Of a stretch of DNA of 64,000 bases, positions 45,240-54,709 are shown piece by piece. The notes below the pieces were generated by a model. That model was not told the origin of the DNA and ran no database searches. It was given only the letters and a program-made list of their open reading frames with translations. Numbering within the stretch: the first letter of the stretch is position 1; each line of letters begins with the position of its first letter. Origin of the DNA: Salinimicrobium sediminis (lineage in GTDB: Bacteria; Bacteroidota; Bacteroidia; Flavobacteriales; Flavobacteriaceae); NCBI RefSeq assembly GCF_900215295.1, contig NZ_OCMF01000006.1:1-64000 (forward strand). Reading direction: 5' to 3'. A program made the translations under genes and the position numbers.

Positions 45240-46907
45240 ATGAAATCATTCCTAACCGCCATCTTACTTCTTGCAGTATCCACAACTTTTTCTCAAAAGA
45301 TAAATTTTGAAAACCTAAAACAGACTACAGATTCTCTTGCCGCAGGTCTTGTGAAGGAAAATGAGCCCGGCCTGTCGGTAGGGATCGTTTACGAAGGCCG
45401 GCCGGTGCTTAATGCGCACTACGGCCTGATGAACCTGGATGACGAGCTTAAGACTTCAGGCAGCACAGCTTATAATCTGGCGTCTGTCTCAAAACATATT
45501 ACCGCCCTCGGAATTCTGCTGCTTGAAGCTGAGGGAAAACTAAATCTTGAGAATAAGCTTGGCACCCACCTGCCCGATCTCCCACAGAAATATCAACAGG
45601 TTACTATAAATGAGCTCCTGCATCACACTGCGGGAATACCATCCACAGATAATTTAAGGTTATTTGCGGGTATTGGGCTCGATTCTCCCTGGACACTTGC
45701 AGACGAACTGGAGCTTTTAAAAAGCTATTCGCAACTCAATTTCGAGCCGGGAACAGACTATTTGTATTCTAATGGAGGTTACAGCCTTTTGGCCGCTGTC
45801 ATTGAGGCAGCAAGCGGACAGGACTTTGGAGACTTTTTTAGGAAAAGAGTTTTCGAACCCCTTAAGCTGGGAGCAACGGCATACAATATCCCCGGAAAAA
45901 CGATAAAGGACCGTGCAGAAGGATACACCCCTGCGGGAGATAAGTACCAAAACGCATTGACCGGAGCAGATAGTGTTCCCGGAGGATCCAATTTTTATTT
46001 TTGTATGGATGATATGCTTGCCTGGATGAACCTCTTCCTGCAGGATAATAGCCTATATCATCCTCAGATCTCCGGAATGATACGGCCTTCTTTTCGATTA
46101 ATTAAAGGAGATAGCATTCCTTACTCCTTTGGCCTGCAGGTAAAAGCTTACCGGGGAGTACCTGCAATATATCACAGCGGCGGTACCCCGGGCTTTGCCT
46201 CCTATATGATGCTGTTTCCGGAACATCAACTGGGAATTAGCATCCTTACCAATAACGAAAAAATTAATGTGGTAAAAATGACCCATCAGCTGGTCGACCA
46301 AATACTTAAGGAGTTCGTGATCGATGAAATTCCGGTACAACGAATTGCCACTTCCCTACCCCCGGACAAACTCAAAAAATGGACAGGAAGCTATCGCATG
46401 AAGGACGGAATGATCCTGAAGATCCTGCACGAAGAGGAAAAACTGATCCTGGATCTTTCTCAGGGGCAAAGATTTGAGCTACACCCCGAAGCGGAAACAA
46501 ATTTCTTTATTCAGGAATTTGATGCCCAAATTGCCTTTTTGGAAAAACCCCTTAAACTGAACCTCATCCAGGGTAAGAATATACAAACAGGAGATTATGT
46601 GGAACCACGGGAGCTCATAAAACCTTCACCCGCCCCACATGAGCTTGTTGGTTCATATCACCATAAAGCCCTGGACGTCACTTACCTCCTCATCGAAAAA
46701 GACGGAGAACTTTTTGTACAGCTGCCCGGTACTTTTAAGAAGTATTTGAATTTTGATACCACAGGTCTCAGCCCGGTTGCCGGGGACGTATTTAATACCG
46801 ACAGGCTGGGAATTATAGAGTTTCTGCGGAATGACAGGAATGAAATATCAGGCTTCAGGTTCAATGATGTGGGTAGATTACGGAATATTGAATTCCATAA
46901 AATTTAA
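45240..46907 (+). CDS. Secreted serine hydrolase (class C beta-lactamase fold)
   Basis: 555 residues from MKSFLTAILLLAVSTTFSQ, a signal peptide; the frame open from 45084 adds 52 improbable residues. The penicillin-binding/esterase core shows SVSKHITALG (SxxK, near residue 75), YSNGGYSLL (YxN near 178) and HSGGTPGF (HxG near 310). The C-terminal 180 residues are a DUF3471-like beta domain. Probably a periplasmic peptidase or esterase rather than a true beta-lactamase. First backbone gene after the element. Confidence 0.88.
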   Translation: MKSFLTAILLLAVSTTFSQKINFENLKQTTDSLAAGLVKENEPGLSVGIVYEGRPVLNAHYGLMNLDDELKTSGSTAYNLASVSKHITALGILLLEAEGKLNLENKLGTHLPDLPQKYQQVTINELLHHTAGIPSTDNLRLFAGIGLDSPWTLADELELLKSYSQLNFEPGTDYLYSNGGYSLLAAVIEAASGQDFGDFFRKRVFEPLKLGATAYNIPGKTIKDRAEGYTPAGDKYQNALTGADSVPGGSNFYFCMDDMLAWMNLFLQDNSLYHPQISGMIRPSFRLIKGDSIPYSFGLQVKAYRGVPAIYHSGGTPGFASYMMLFPEHQLGISILTNNEKINVVKMTHQLVDQILKEFVIDEIPVQRIATSLPPDKLKKWTGSYRMKDGMILKILHEEEKLILDLSQGQRFELHPEAETNFFIQEFDAQIAFLEKPLKLNLIQGKNIQTGDYVEPRELIKPSPAPHELVGSYHHKALDVTYLLIEKDGELFVQLPGTFKKYLNFDTTGLSPVAGDVFNTDRLGIIEFLRNDRNEISGFRFNDVGRLRNIEFHKI

Positions 46908-46942
46908 ATCGCTGCACCTAATAGTAGAATGACGTGAAGTAG

Positions 46943-47040
46943 GTAACTGTTCATTGTTTATTGTTCATTGTTCATTGTTTATTGTTTATTGTTTATTGCT
47001 CATTGTTTATTGTTCATTGTTCATTGTTTATTGTTCATTG
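46943..47040. repeat. 14-unit heptamer array
   Basis: GTAACTG, then TTCATTG, TTTATTG and one CTCATTG in strict 7-bp register (98 bp), ending 46 bp before the next gene. TTCATTG and TTTATTG also occur in the array before mnmE. Confidence 0.88.
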
Positions 47041-47086
47041 TAACATAATCGATCCTAAAGACTACCTTTGATAAATTCCAACCTCC

Positions 47087-48406
47087 ATGTCCAGGATCCT
47101 TCAGAAATTCCTTGTAATTCTTTTCGCAGGTGCTTTATTGCTACTCGCGGGATGGAGCAGCTATTCTATATATAAGTACTCTTCAGAAGCAGCAGAAATC
47201 AAAAGAGATTACAGCGAGCTCAACAGTATCACTCATGGAATAATGTCGGTTAACATCTGGCGGGATCATCTCACCACGATGGTTCTAAACCGGATCGATG
47301 AATTCGAGTTTACAGAAGACCAGGAGGATACCCTGGTACACCAGGTGGAAAATATACTAACGGCGGGCATTGACAAGGGAGCCGATATTCTGGATCAAAA
47401 ACAGAAGGGAATTAAAGCCAAACTTCGAAAATTTGCGGTAAAGACCCTGGTGCCTGAAGATAAAATAAGGGCTCTGGTCCCCATGTTCGCGCAGACCATT
47501 GTCAATGAAATTCAAAAGCCGGAAAATAAAGAGGCCTTGAAATATGTCATCAAGAGCAAATTACAGGAATACAGCGACCTTACCCATGATGATTCCCGAA
47601 TAGCAAGCCTGAAAATAAAGGCCCTGTTGGATAAATATGAGGTCGAAGATCTTGCCGGATTCAATGAGAAAATTCCGCAGAAAATAGATCACCTGGAAGA
47701 TCAGACCTATTTTCACACTTATATTTTACTTGGAATTATTGGGACATTCCTTCTCCTGTGGTGGCTGTTGAGACGTCAAAAAGCAGTACACACCCCGCTT
47801 TTTATTATTTCGGTCCTGGTTTCCCTGGTGGTGCTGTTTTCGGGACTTACCGCACCAATGATCGAAATAGATGCCCGTTTTCAACAGGTAAATTTTCTAC
47901 TGATTGGGGAAAGTATCACCTTTAATGACCAGGTGATCTTCTTTCAAAGCAAAAGCATCCTGGACGTAATAGGGATTCTCTTTAATAACGGAAAGGCCGA
48001 CTCCTACCTGGTAGGGATCCTTATTCTTGTTTTCAGTATCATTTTTCCTGTGGCCAAGTTACTGGCTACACAAATCTACCTGGGCGGAAATGACAAAATA
48101 AGAAGGAACAGGATCCTGAAATTCTTTGCTTTTAAATCGGGAAAATGGAGTATGGCCGATGTTTATGTCATTGCGATCTTTATGGCTTATATAGGTTTTC
48201 AGGGAATACTGGATAACCAGCTTTCATTGCTTAATATGGAAACTGATTCCCTCGTGAGTATTTCCACCAACAAAACCTCTTTACAACCCGGGTTTCTTAT
48301 TTTCATTGTTTTCGTCCTCTTCAGTTTGATCCTTTCTACGATTCTTAAAAGGATCACCTCTTTGGAAAAGAAGAACATAAAGCAGGAAAAACAAATACCT
48401 GTCTAA
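47087..48406 (+). CDS. Paraquat-inducible protein A family membrane protein
   Basis: 439 residues. One N-terminal helix (VILFAGALLLLAGWSSYSIY), an extracytoplasmic helical region to about 215, then several membrane helices (TYILLGIIGTFLLLWWLL, FIISVLVSLVVLFSGL, LVGILILVFSIIFPVAKLLA, ADVYVIAIFMAYIGF, FLIFIVFVLFSLIL). The C-terminal half matches PqiA (Ser-Lys-Ser, then ILDVIGILFNNGK and MADVYVIAIF). PqiA proteins belong to membrane-lipid transport systems with MCE proteins, none of which are nearby. The N-terminal addition is unusual for PqiA. Confidence 0.75.
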   Translation: MSRILQKFLVILFAGALLLLAGWSSYSIYKYSSEAAEIKRDYSELNSITHGIMSVNIWRDHLTTMVLNRIDEFEFTEDQEDTLVHQVENILTAGIDKGADILDQKQKGIKAKLRKFAVKTLVPEDKIRALVPMFAQTIVNEIQKPENKEALKYVIKSKLQEYSDLTHDDSRIASLKIKALLDKYEVEDLAGFNEKIPQKIDHLEDQTYFHTYILLGIIGTFLLLWWLLRRQKAVHTPLFIISVLVSLVVLFSGLTAPMIEIDARFQQVNFLLIGESITFNDQVIFFQSKSILDVIGILFNNGKADSYLVGILILVFSIIFPVAKLLATQIYLGGNDKIRRNRILKFFAFKSGKWSMADVYVIAIFMAYIGFQGILDNQLSLLNMETDSLVSISTNKTSLQPGFLIFIVFVLFSLILSTILKRITSLEKKNIKQEKQIPV

Positions 48407-48515
48407 GATTTTGAGCGTCAGAAGAAAAGATTGTGTAATAAGCTTCCATAATAAGATTTTGGTACTTTAATTAGGCTTACCTTTAAAAAATTCTTAAAAA
48501 ATCATATTCCCCCCT

Positions 48516-49610
48516 ATGTCTGAAGTAATTAATAAAAGTAAAACCCTAACCAATCATAAGAAAAATCAGGATCTTGAGAATTACTTCGCCAATACAATAA
48601 TTCCGCAGCTTTTCATCGATGGAAATCTTATCCTGAAGAAATTCACCCCTCCTGCGATGCGGCAATTCTCTCTTACAGATGCCGATGTAGACAGGGACAT
48701 TCATGATGTGAAAGAAAATTTTCGGTTTCCCACGCTTATTGAAAATATTGAAGAAGTGATCCAATCCGGGGAGATCCTTGAGAAGGAAGTGCAAACCACA
48801 GACGGGAAATGGTACCAGATGAATATACTTCCCTACATAGTTTTTGAGGAGAACAGGACCGATGGGGTAATTATTACTTTTGTAGAAATCACCAAAAGAA
48901 TCAGGGCTATAGGAGAACTTGAGAAGTTAAATTCTGAATATCATACCCTAATAGACGCTCTTTCCCACGATATACGGCAGCCGCTTTCGGCTATAGTGTT
49001 GCTTTCTGATGCTTTAATGAATGCCTATAACCAACAGAATACGCCTCAGTTCGAGAAATATATAGCTACCCTAAAGGCCAGCTCCAATGCCATGAGAGAT
49101 CTGGTAAAGGATTTTATAGCAGTAAGTGAAGATCAACCCGAACTTGATGGGGAACCGGTTAGGGTAAATATTGAGAACATCGCGCAGGACGTGATCATTT
49201 CTTTAAAGTCGGAAATATTTAATAAAGGGATCTCAATAACTACTGATTTTCAGACTTCAGAAATCATCTTCTCAAGAAATAATTTAAGAAGTATCTTATA
49301 TAACCTGCTGCGAAATTCCATTAAATATAAGAAGGCCGGGAAACCATTAAAGATCCACATTTCTACAGTTAAAATGGAGGATCGTGTAATCTTACAGGTA
49401 AAGGACAACGGCATTGGAATTGCCTTGGAGCATCAGGAGGCTATCTTCCATAAATCCACCAGGGTTTCCCACAAAATTGAAGGCACCGGAATGGGTCTTT
49501 ATATCATCAAACGCATGGTGGAAAATAACGGCGGAAGAATTATGGTGGAAAGCCAGCTGGGGAAAGGTTCAACCTTTTCCGTTTATTTCTCTGTAAATCA
49601 AGACAGGTAA
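48516..49610 (+). CDS. PAS-containing sensor histidine kinase
   Basis: 364 residues, no membrane segment, so cytosolic. Residues 25-130 form a PAS-like domain (PQLFIDGNLILKKFTPPAM...MNILPYIVFEENRTDGVIIT). A short coiled linker leads to HisKA with the phosphorylated His in LIDALSHDIRQPLSAI near 150, then HATPase with NLLRNSIKYKK (N box), VKDNGIGIALEHQ (G1) and GTGMGLYIIKRM (G2). No response regulator is adjacent, so it is an orphan kinase, perhaps in a phosphorelay. The PAS N-terminus resembles the second part of CheR-PAS hybrids. Confidence 0.9.
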   Translation: MSEVINKSKTLTNHKKNQDLENYFANTIIPQLFIDGNLILKKFTPPAMRQFSLTDADVDRDIHDVKENFRFPTLIENIEEVIQSGEILEKEVQTTDGKWYQMNILPYIVFEENRTDGVIITFVEITKRIRAIGELEKLNSEYHTLIDALSHDIRQPLSAIVLLSDALMNAYNQQNTPQFEKYIATLKASSNAMRDLVKDFIAVSEDQPELDGEPVRVNIENIAQDVIISLKSEIFNKGISITTDFQTSEIIFSRNNLRSILYNLLRNSIKYKKAGKPLKIHISTVKMEDRVILQVKDNGIGIALEHQEAIFHKSTRVSHKIEGTGMGLYIIKRMVENNGGRIMVESQLGKGSTFSVYFSVNQDR

Positions 49611-49931
49611 ATGCAGCCATTGTGCCCTGTATTTTCTTTTAAATGAATTTGGGTTATCCATAAATACAATTTGATTGTTCCTGTATTTGCCACTCCCATT
49701 GCAGAATACCTCTATAAAATGGCATTTTTGAATACCTTTTTAAAAGGAGATTTTTAACAGATTTACCGCCGAACTCAAATGGCCTTACCCAATGAGCATA
49801 TTTCTAAAAAAGCTCCCGAGAAACTTCAAAAACAGGCACCGGAATAAAAAACATTAGCTCTTTATTTATTCTCCGCTTAAGTTTAAATAAAATCCGAATT
49901 GGAAAGTTTTATTTAATCTAAAAAGCTCCTC
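49611..49931. other. Gap without a recognisable feature
   Basis: 321 bp between two converging genes. AT-rich, with a weak CCTTTT/AAAAGG inverted repeat near 49735. I see no gene, clear terminator or array. Confidence 0.5.
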
Positions 49932-50729
49932 CTAAGTTATGGTAACCGTACCTAAGACCATCAGCTTTTCAAGCGTAGGGGTTTCGCTTCCTCCCGCAGG
50001 CTCCAGGGTAATCCCGAAAGCTTCTGAATCATAAGAATTATCTACGATAAAGATCCTTTTGCTGTTCCCTTCAAAATCTTCCAGCAAACCTATGCTACTG
50101 GGGGTAAGCGGGTCCAACTTGAGAGACCAAACCTGATACACCATACCCGGGGGTGGTGCAGGAAGGTCCTGGGCATCGATATAGGTGATATTCTGTGCCT
50201 TATTCCAGTAAGCGGTGGCATAGGCTTCAGGAGCAAAGTCCTGACCCTGCAGCGGAATTTTTTCAATATTCCTGGAACGAAGTGCCCTTAATAACTGTTC
50301 CGTTTTTTCTGAATCTTCCCTGGCCTCTACAATCTGCGTTTCAAGATCGGCCTGTTCCTGTTCCATTTCAGTCAGTCTCTCATTCAACTCTGTATTGGCA
50401 TCATACATCATAAATAATCCGATCAACAGGATGATACTGGCGGCCCATCCCAAAATGGCACTTATGTTTTTCTTTTTAGAGAATTCAGGTGTTCTTTCCG
50501 GTCTCTGTCTTATTTTCTTTTTAAGGCTGATCAAAACATCCTGTGGATCGTATGGAGCCGCAGCACCCGACAATTCCTGCAGGGCTTCTTCAATTTGCTC
50601 CACCTCCTGCCTAAGCTCGGGATATTCACGGAGCACACGGGTCACCTCCTCCCGTTCTGCTTCGGGTAGCGCACCATAAACATATAATTCCAGAATCCCT
50701 GATTCCAAATATTCCTGAATATTCTCCAT
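49932..50729 (-). CDS. Anti-sigma factor (RskA type)
   Basis: 265 residues. The N-terminal 75 form a zinc-free anti-sigma domain (LESGILELYVYGALPEAERE). One membrane helix (ILGWAASIILLIGLFMMY, near 95) and a coiled coil follow (ELNERLTEMEQEQADLETQI). The periplasmic C-terminal RskA domain includes DAQDLPAPPPGMVYQVW and ends EKLMVLGTVTIT. It should hold the sigma factor at the inner membrane until a signal releases it. Its ATG shares a base with the sigma stop, so the two are translationally coupled. Confidence 0.9.
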   Translation of the reverse strand: MENIQEYLESGILELYVYGALPEAEREEVTRVLREYPELRQEVEQIEEALQELSGAAAPYDPQDVLISLKKKIRQRPERTPEFSKKKNISAILGWAASIILLIGLFMMYDANTELNERLTEMEQEQADLETQIVEAREDSEKTEQLLRALRSRNIEKIPLQGQDFAPEAYATAYWNKAQNITYIDAQDLPAPPPGMVYQVWSLKLDPLTPSSIGLLEDFEGNSKRIFIVDNSYDSEAFGITLEPAGGSETPTLEKLMVLGTVTIT

Positions 50730-51256
50730 TATCTTATCGAAGCTCTTAATTTTTTAATACACATCCTGTTACGTGTCTTGAGGGTACCAAGAGGCATCTC
50801 AAGAACTTTTGCGCTTTCCTGTTGCGTATAACCTTTAAAGAACAACAGGTCGATGATACTCCTGCAAAGGGGTTCAAGAAGTTTGATATATTTTTGCAGC
50901 CCAATGGCTTCGGTACTATCTGTTAATTGATGCGGGCTCTCAATCACATCAACAAAGGTTTCATCCTCCACATTCTTTTGCCGGTCTTTATAGGTTTTAG
51001 ACCTTAGTTGATCAATTGAGGCATTGCGGGCAATATTTAAAATCCAGGTAAAAAATCTCCCTTTTGACGCTTCATAGGTAGGTGCCTTTTCCCACACCTT
51101 CAGAAAAACATCCTGAAGTACTTCTTCAGCTAATTCCTCATCTTTAAGTATGGTAAAAATCACCCCAAAAATGCTTTTAGAATAAAGTTGATATATTTTT
51201 TCAAAGGCTTTTTCATTGCCTTCCTGGAGTTGATTAATTAGAAAATCCTGCTGCAT
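50729..51256 (-). CDS. ECF RNA polymerase sigma factor
   Basis: 175 residues. Region 2 (FEKIYQLYSKSIFGVIFTIL, then EEVLQDVFLKVWEKAPTYE) and region 4 (DLLFFKGYTQQESAKVLEMP, LGTLKTRNRMCIKKLR) are complete. The combination with an RskA-type anti-sigma resembles SigK/RpoE-like groups. Two upstream regions nearby (ferritin-like and Tat genes) share a three-block motif with ECF-like spacing and are candidate targets. Its own upstream region lacks the motif. Confidence 0.92.
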   Translation of the reverse strand: MQQDFLINQLQEGNEKAFEKIYQLYSKSIFGVIFTILKDEELAEEVLQDVFLKVWEKAPTYEASKGRFFTWILNIARNASIDQLRSKTYKDRQKNVEDETFVDVIESPHQLTDSTEAIGLQKYIKLLEPLCRSIIDLLFFKGYTQQESAKVLEMPLGTLKTRNRMCIKKLRASIR

Positions 51257-51316
51257 ATAGGTTTAGCTGAGCTCTAAATGTATGAATTAAAAATAATTGT
51301 ACGGGATTAAAAAAAT

Positions 51317-51342
51317 ATCGTCCCGAAGGAGGCCGGGACGAT
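51317..51342 (-). terminator. Terminator of the ferritin-like operon
   Basis: ATCGTCCCG pairs perfectly with CGGGACGAT; on the minus strand seven T follow. Confidence 0.88.
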
Positions 51343-51367
51343 AAAGGATAAAAAAAGGAGATGACAA

Positions 51368-52207
51368 TTATGACACAATGAAAAGTCCGGCAATTTCTGA
51401 AGCCTTTTGACCTGTCATAGGTTCGTCAAAGGCCTGGCTAACAGCAATGGCATCAAAGGCAGTGGCATCAACAAGGTTCACCCCGCCCTGGGTAATTTGC
51501 TCTTCCCCTTCATAGACCGCAGCTGTGGCTTCGGGCATCCCGGGTCCCCGGTTATCAAGCGTGATCCATCCAAGGGCATTTTGATCCAGGTCATACCCCA
51601 TTACATCGGCTCTTAATCTTCTAATTTCCGAAGCATGCCTTGCCTCGACAGAATGGATTTGAAGTGCCGGAGTAAGAAATGCGGTTCCCATTAAATTACC
51701 GGCCTGGCCTTTATAAGCTCTCACCCCCGTGTCTTCAAAAGCCTGGGCAAGGGCAAGTAATTGTGCATAGGCAACTTCCTGCCCGGTGGAGTTTTCATTG
51801 AAAGGGTCAAACGCTCCTCCTGCTGTAAAGTCAAATTGAGGAGATTCCAGGCTGTTATCGCCCAGGCCGGCTTTCAGGAATTCCACATGAGCAGTTTCAT
51901 GTTTTGAAATTTGCTGGTAAACAGCCTCGGCACGACTTCCCGCAGGAAGAACGCCGGAGTCCAAAGCCCTCCTATAAAATTCCGCTTCCAGGTATTCCAG
52001 GGTAAGGGCAAGCTGAAGTGCACCGGTTGCAGCATTTTGATCCTGAAAAGCATAGGCCTTGGAGGAACCGGCCAATCCAAACGGAATTGAAACCAGAAGA
52101 GCCTTTTTACTAAGAGATCCAAATGTTTTTAAGGCATCTTTTCTTGAAGATGTTTTATTGACAAGGTTTTCTGAAGTGAATTCCTCTAAGAAATTTAATA
52201 TGTTCAT
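51368..52207 (-). CDS. Ferritin-like domain protein
   Basis: 279 residues. An N-terminal export signal with SSRKDALKTFG then a hydrophobic LLVSIPFGLAG and AYA cleavage site resembles a Tat signal with Arg-Lys in place of twin Arg. The rest is a four-helix ferritin_2 bundle: ALQLALTLEYLEAEFYRRAL near 65, EAVYQQISKHETAHVEFLKA near 95, and IHSVEARHASEIRRLR near 190, each with the Glu/His residues expected of a di-iron site. It lies 23 bp after its paralogue. Substrate unknown. Confidence 0.85.
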   Translation of the reverse strand: MNILNFLEEFTSENLVNKTSSRKDALKTFGSLSKKALLVSIPFGLAGSSKAYAFQDQNAATGALQLALTLEYLEAEFYRRALDSGVLPAGSRAEAVYQQISKHETAHVEFLKAGLGDNSLESPQFDFTAGGAFDPFNENSTGQEVAYAQLLALAQAFEDTGVRAYKGQAGNLMGTAFLTPALQIHSVEARHASEIRRLRADVMGYDLDQNALGWITLDNRGPGMPEATAAVYEGEEQITQGGVNLVDATAFDAIAVSQAFDEPMTGQKASEIAGLFIVS

Positions 52208-52230
52208 AATTACAATTTTTAAAGTGGTTA

Positions 52231-52980
52231 TTAGCCTGTAGGCAATTGGTTTGCGGTAAATTCGGTTTTTATAAATCCTGTTTCTTTCACAGCATTCAGA
52301 ATAGCAGGTGGAGCCAGGGCCAGATCCAGCCCATTTGCGTCTACAACATCATCCCCGGCAAAAGCTTTTGGATCTTCTAAATAGATGGAACGAATTGCTG
52401 CAGCATGCCTGGCTTCCACCGAAACGATCTTACCTGCAATTACAAGGTAATCGGGAGTTTGGATAAGGCTGCCTGCTCCATTATAGGCAGCAACACCTGT
52501 GTCTTCAAGTATTCTTGCTGTGCCAAGAACTGAATCCCTGCTTCCGAAATCTACAGAGGAAAAATCGAATTCCAGTTCGGGTAATACAACATCGGCATTT
52601 CCATTGGCTGCAGCCATTAAAGCTGCTTTAAAAAAATCCCGATGGATCACCTCGTGTTTGTAAAGGTCTTCAAGGATAAGACGTTCTTCGGCATTAGCTC
52701 CTGCCCAATACGCGCCGTCCATGACATTGGTATAGAACGCTGCCTCCAGTTGTTCCAGGGCATAGGCATAATTTAAAATTCCCAGATCGCCGCTTCCCAA
52801 ATCAAAAGGAGCTCCCGGCTGGACCGGAGGATTTAACATGTCATCGTCGCTGCTGCAGGCAAGCAAAAATCCTGAACCTACAACGGCCATACTTCCTATC
52901 TTGAGAAAGTTTCTTCGTGAATTAGTACAATCGATCCCGGCATTTGCTGCAGGCTGCACTTTAATAAGTGGTTTTTTCAT
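52231..52980 (-). CDS. Ferritin-like Tat lipoprotein
   Basis: 249 residues. N-terminus NSRRNFLKIGSMAVVGSGFL runs into LLACSS: a textbook twin-arginine motif (SRRNFLK) joined to a lipobox (LLAC), so it should be exported folded and lipid-anchored. The body has two helix pairs, ALEQLEAAFYTNVMDGAYW and LYKHEVIHRDFFKAAL, and VSVEARHAAAIRS, the same metal-ligand layout as its downstream paralogue. The promoter at 53009-53061 has a twin before tatA. This is the obvious local Tat substrate. Confidence 0.88.
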   Translation of the reverse strand: MKKPLIKVQPAANAGIDCTNSRRNFLKIGSMAVVGSGFLLACSSDDDMLNPPVQPGAPFDLGSGDLGILNYAYALEQLEAAFYTNVMDGAYWAGANAEERLILEDLYKHEVIHRDFFKAALMAAANGNADVVLPELEFDFSSVDFGSRDSVLGTARILEDTGVAAYNGAGSLIQTPDYLVIAGKIVSVEARHAAAIRSIYLEDPKAFAGDDVVDANGLDLALAPPAILNAVKETGFIKTEFTANQLPTG

Positions 52981-53008
52981 AATAAAATGTTTCAGTTATA
53001 TAAATACT

Positions 53009-53061
53009 TACGGAGCAGAAATACCGGCGGTTTTAATCAAAGCCCTAAAACTTTGTTAAAA
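53009..53061 (-). promoter_or_regulatory. ECF-like promoter of the ferritin-like operon
   Basis: Read on the minus strand: TTTTAACAAA (53052-53061), then AAAAC (53030-53034), 17 bp, and CGTA (53009-53012) inside CTGCTCCGTAAGTAT. All three blocks recur before tatA with identical spacing. AAC-N17-CGTA is the general shape of ECF promoters. Confidence 0.65.
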
Positions 53062-53238
53062 CAATAATATATTGCTTCGGAAGAGAGGGAATCTGAGCCG
53101 GAAAATGTTGTAAAGCAGTAATAGATGAGAAAGACATGCTGCAGAATTAAAAGTTCTTCAGCAACAGAAAAAGAATTGTTTGGGAGGCGCAACACCAGGC
53201 AAAAAAGCCTGAAGCAGTTTTTTTTTCAAGGCTGCTTA

Positions 53239-53529
53239 TTATCTTCTTTTGACAGACCCTGTAAGGTTTTCTAATTCCTGTTTTCCTTCAGGGATGTGTT
53301 TTTTAACTTCACGGGTTACGTCTCCGGTTTCTTTTCCTGAATCATAGACGTTTTTCATAACCTCTCCCTTTATTTCATCTGTTGCACTCTTAATACCCCG
53401 GACTCCTTTTCCAAGGCCTTTAGCTATCTCCGGAATTTTATCAGCTCCAAAGACCATGACCAGCACAAAGATTATAAAGGAGATTTCAGTAAAGCTGACA
53501 AACAATGGAATGATTTGAATAGGATTCAT
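53239..53529 (-). CDS. tatA: TatA/B-type translocase component
   Basis: 96 residues from MNPIQIIPLFVSFTEISFII; an upstream ATG at 53556 would add 9 residues. Single membrane helix at the N-terminus, then the conserved FGADKIPEIAKGLGKGVR amphipathic helix and a charged tail. TatA forms the protein-conducting assembly of the Sec-independent export of folded proteins. A second TatA-like gene lies upstream of tatC. The two may divide TatA and TatB roles, but which is which cannot be told. Confidence 0.88.
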   Translation of the reverse strand: MNPIQIIPLFVSFTEISFIIFVLVMVFGADKIPEIAKGLGKGVRGIKSATDEIKGEVMKNVYDSGKETGDVTREVKKHIPEGKQELENLTGSVKRR

Positions 53530-53584
53530 TTTGAATATTTTTAAAATTGTTGGCAATAAGATTCTTCAAGGTTTTTCAGCGGAA

Positions 53585-53612
53585 GGAAATTTTTTCCACT
53601 GAAAAAATTTCC
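53585..53612 (-). terminator. Hairpin between tatC and the downstream tatA
   Basis: GGAAATTTTTTC pairs perfectly with GAAAAAATTTCC around CACT. A strong stem that could attenuate or end tatC transcripts. Confidence 0.55.
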
Positions 53613-53659
53613 GCAGAGAGATCAGTCTCACAAGATTAACCGTTTTCCGCTTAGCTCCG

Positions 53660-54478
53660 TTAATTAGCCTTACTTCTTTTCAGGACAATCCCGGAAATCA
53701 CAATGCTTATTTCATATAATACAAGCACAGGAATAGCTACTAAAATCTGACTTAAAATATCCGGAGGGGTAATAATAGCCGAGAGGATCAAAACCCCTAC
53801 AAGGGCAAATTTTCGGTACTTTCTTAATCCGGATGGAGTTACTATCCCAATTTTGGAAAGAAAATATATGATGATGGGCAATTCGAAAATGAGACCGCTG
53901 GCAATCACAGAGGATCGTACCAGCCCAATATAACTTCCAATATCAAATTCATTAAGCACCTGTGAGCTTACCTGGTAGCGTCCCAAAAAGTTAATTGAGA
54001 GCGGGGAAATTACGTAGTATCCAAATAATACTCCGATAAAGAAAAGAACAGAAGAAATAAGGATAAAGCCGCGGGCAGAATTTCGTTCCTGCCTGTGCAT
54101 TGCGGGGGAAATGAATTTCCAGAATTCATAGATAATATATGGAAAGGCAATAATAAAGCCTGCCGTTACCGACGTCCAGACATGGGCAGAAAACTGGCCT
54201 CCCATTGTTCTACTTTGAATGCTGAAGGGCATCTCTCCCCGGTAACAAAAGCCTCCTTCGAAACCCACCCAGGTCGTGAGCCTGCATAGAACATCATAGG
54301 TGAAGAAGTCCACATTGCTGGGGCCAAAGAGCAAGATATCAAAGATGAAGCCTTTAGCCATAAAGGCCAGCACTCCCCCAATTGCAACCGCTAAAGTAGC
54401 ACGAATCAAATGCCATCTCAATTCCTCCAGGTGATCTAAAAAAGACAATTCCCGGGTGGCCATAATGTTTCTTTCCAT
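53660..54478 (-). CDS. tatC: Sec-independent protein translocase TatC
   Basis: 272 residues with six membrane helices. ELSFLDHLEELRWHLIRA at the N-terminus is the signal-peptide-binding TatC motif; later FIIAFPYIIYEFWKFISPA and GIVTPSGLRKYRKFALVGV are family landmarks. TatC recognises the twin-arginine motif. MATRELSF (54463) could be the true start. It lies 33 bp after a TatA-type gene and between two of them, forming a compact tatA-tatC-tatA set. Confidence 0.95.
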   Translation of the reverse strand: MERNIMATRELSFLDHLEELRWHLIRATLAVAIGGVLAFMAKGFIFDILLFGPSNVDFFTYDVLCRLTTWVGFEGGFCYRGEMPFSIQSRTMGGQFSAHVWTSVTAGFIIAFPYIIYEFWKFISPAMHRQERNSARGFILISSVLFFIGVLFGYYVISPLSINFLGRYQVSSQVLNEFDIGSYIGLVRSSVIASGLIFELPIIIYFLSKIGIVTPSGLRKYRKFALVGVLILSAIITPPDILSQILVAIPVLVLYEISIVISGIVLKRSKAN

Positions 54479-54511
54479 AATTACAATTTCAGGTGAACTA
54501 TTAGGTAATGC

Positions 54512-54709
54512 TTATTTAGAGGTCACGTTTTTATCCGGTTTTTCTTCCACCGTCTCCTTTCCGGAAGCATCTTTAAATTCCTTAATACCACTTCCCAGTC
54601 CTTTCATTAATTCGGGTAGTTTCTTGCCCCCGAATAAGAGGAGAACTACAATTACAATTAAAATAATCTGCGGGGTGCCAATCATTAATGGCGTTACAAG
54701 AGCGTTCAT
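54512..54709 (-). CDS. tatA: TatA-type translocase component, upstream copy
   Basis: 65 residues. One membrane helix ([17 protein letters not shown]) followed by [20 protein letters not shown], the FGxxKLPEL-GxGxxxFK signature of TatA. It is the first gene of the Tat set. The ECF-like promoter 125 bp upstream has a twin before the ferritin-like Tat lipoprotein. The short length and Gly-rich hinge make this the better TatA of the two. Confidence 0.92.
   Translation of the reverse strand: MNALVTPLMIGTPQIILIVIVVLLLFGGKKLPELMKGLGSGIKEFKDASGKETVEEKPDKNVTSK

Noticed and set aside
45240-46907. True class C beta-lactamase
   Set aside because: The SxxK, YxN and HxG motifs are of the wider esterase/peptidase family, HxG replaces KTG, and a long extra C-terminal domain is present.
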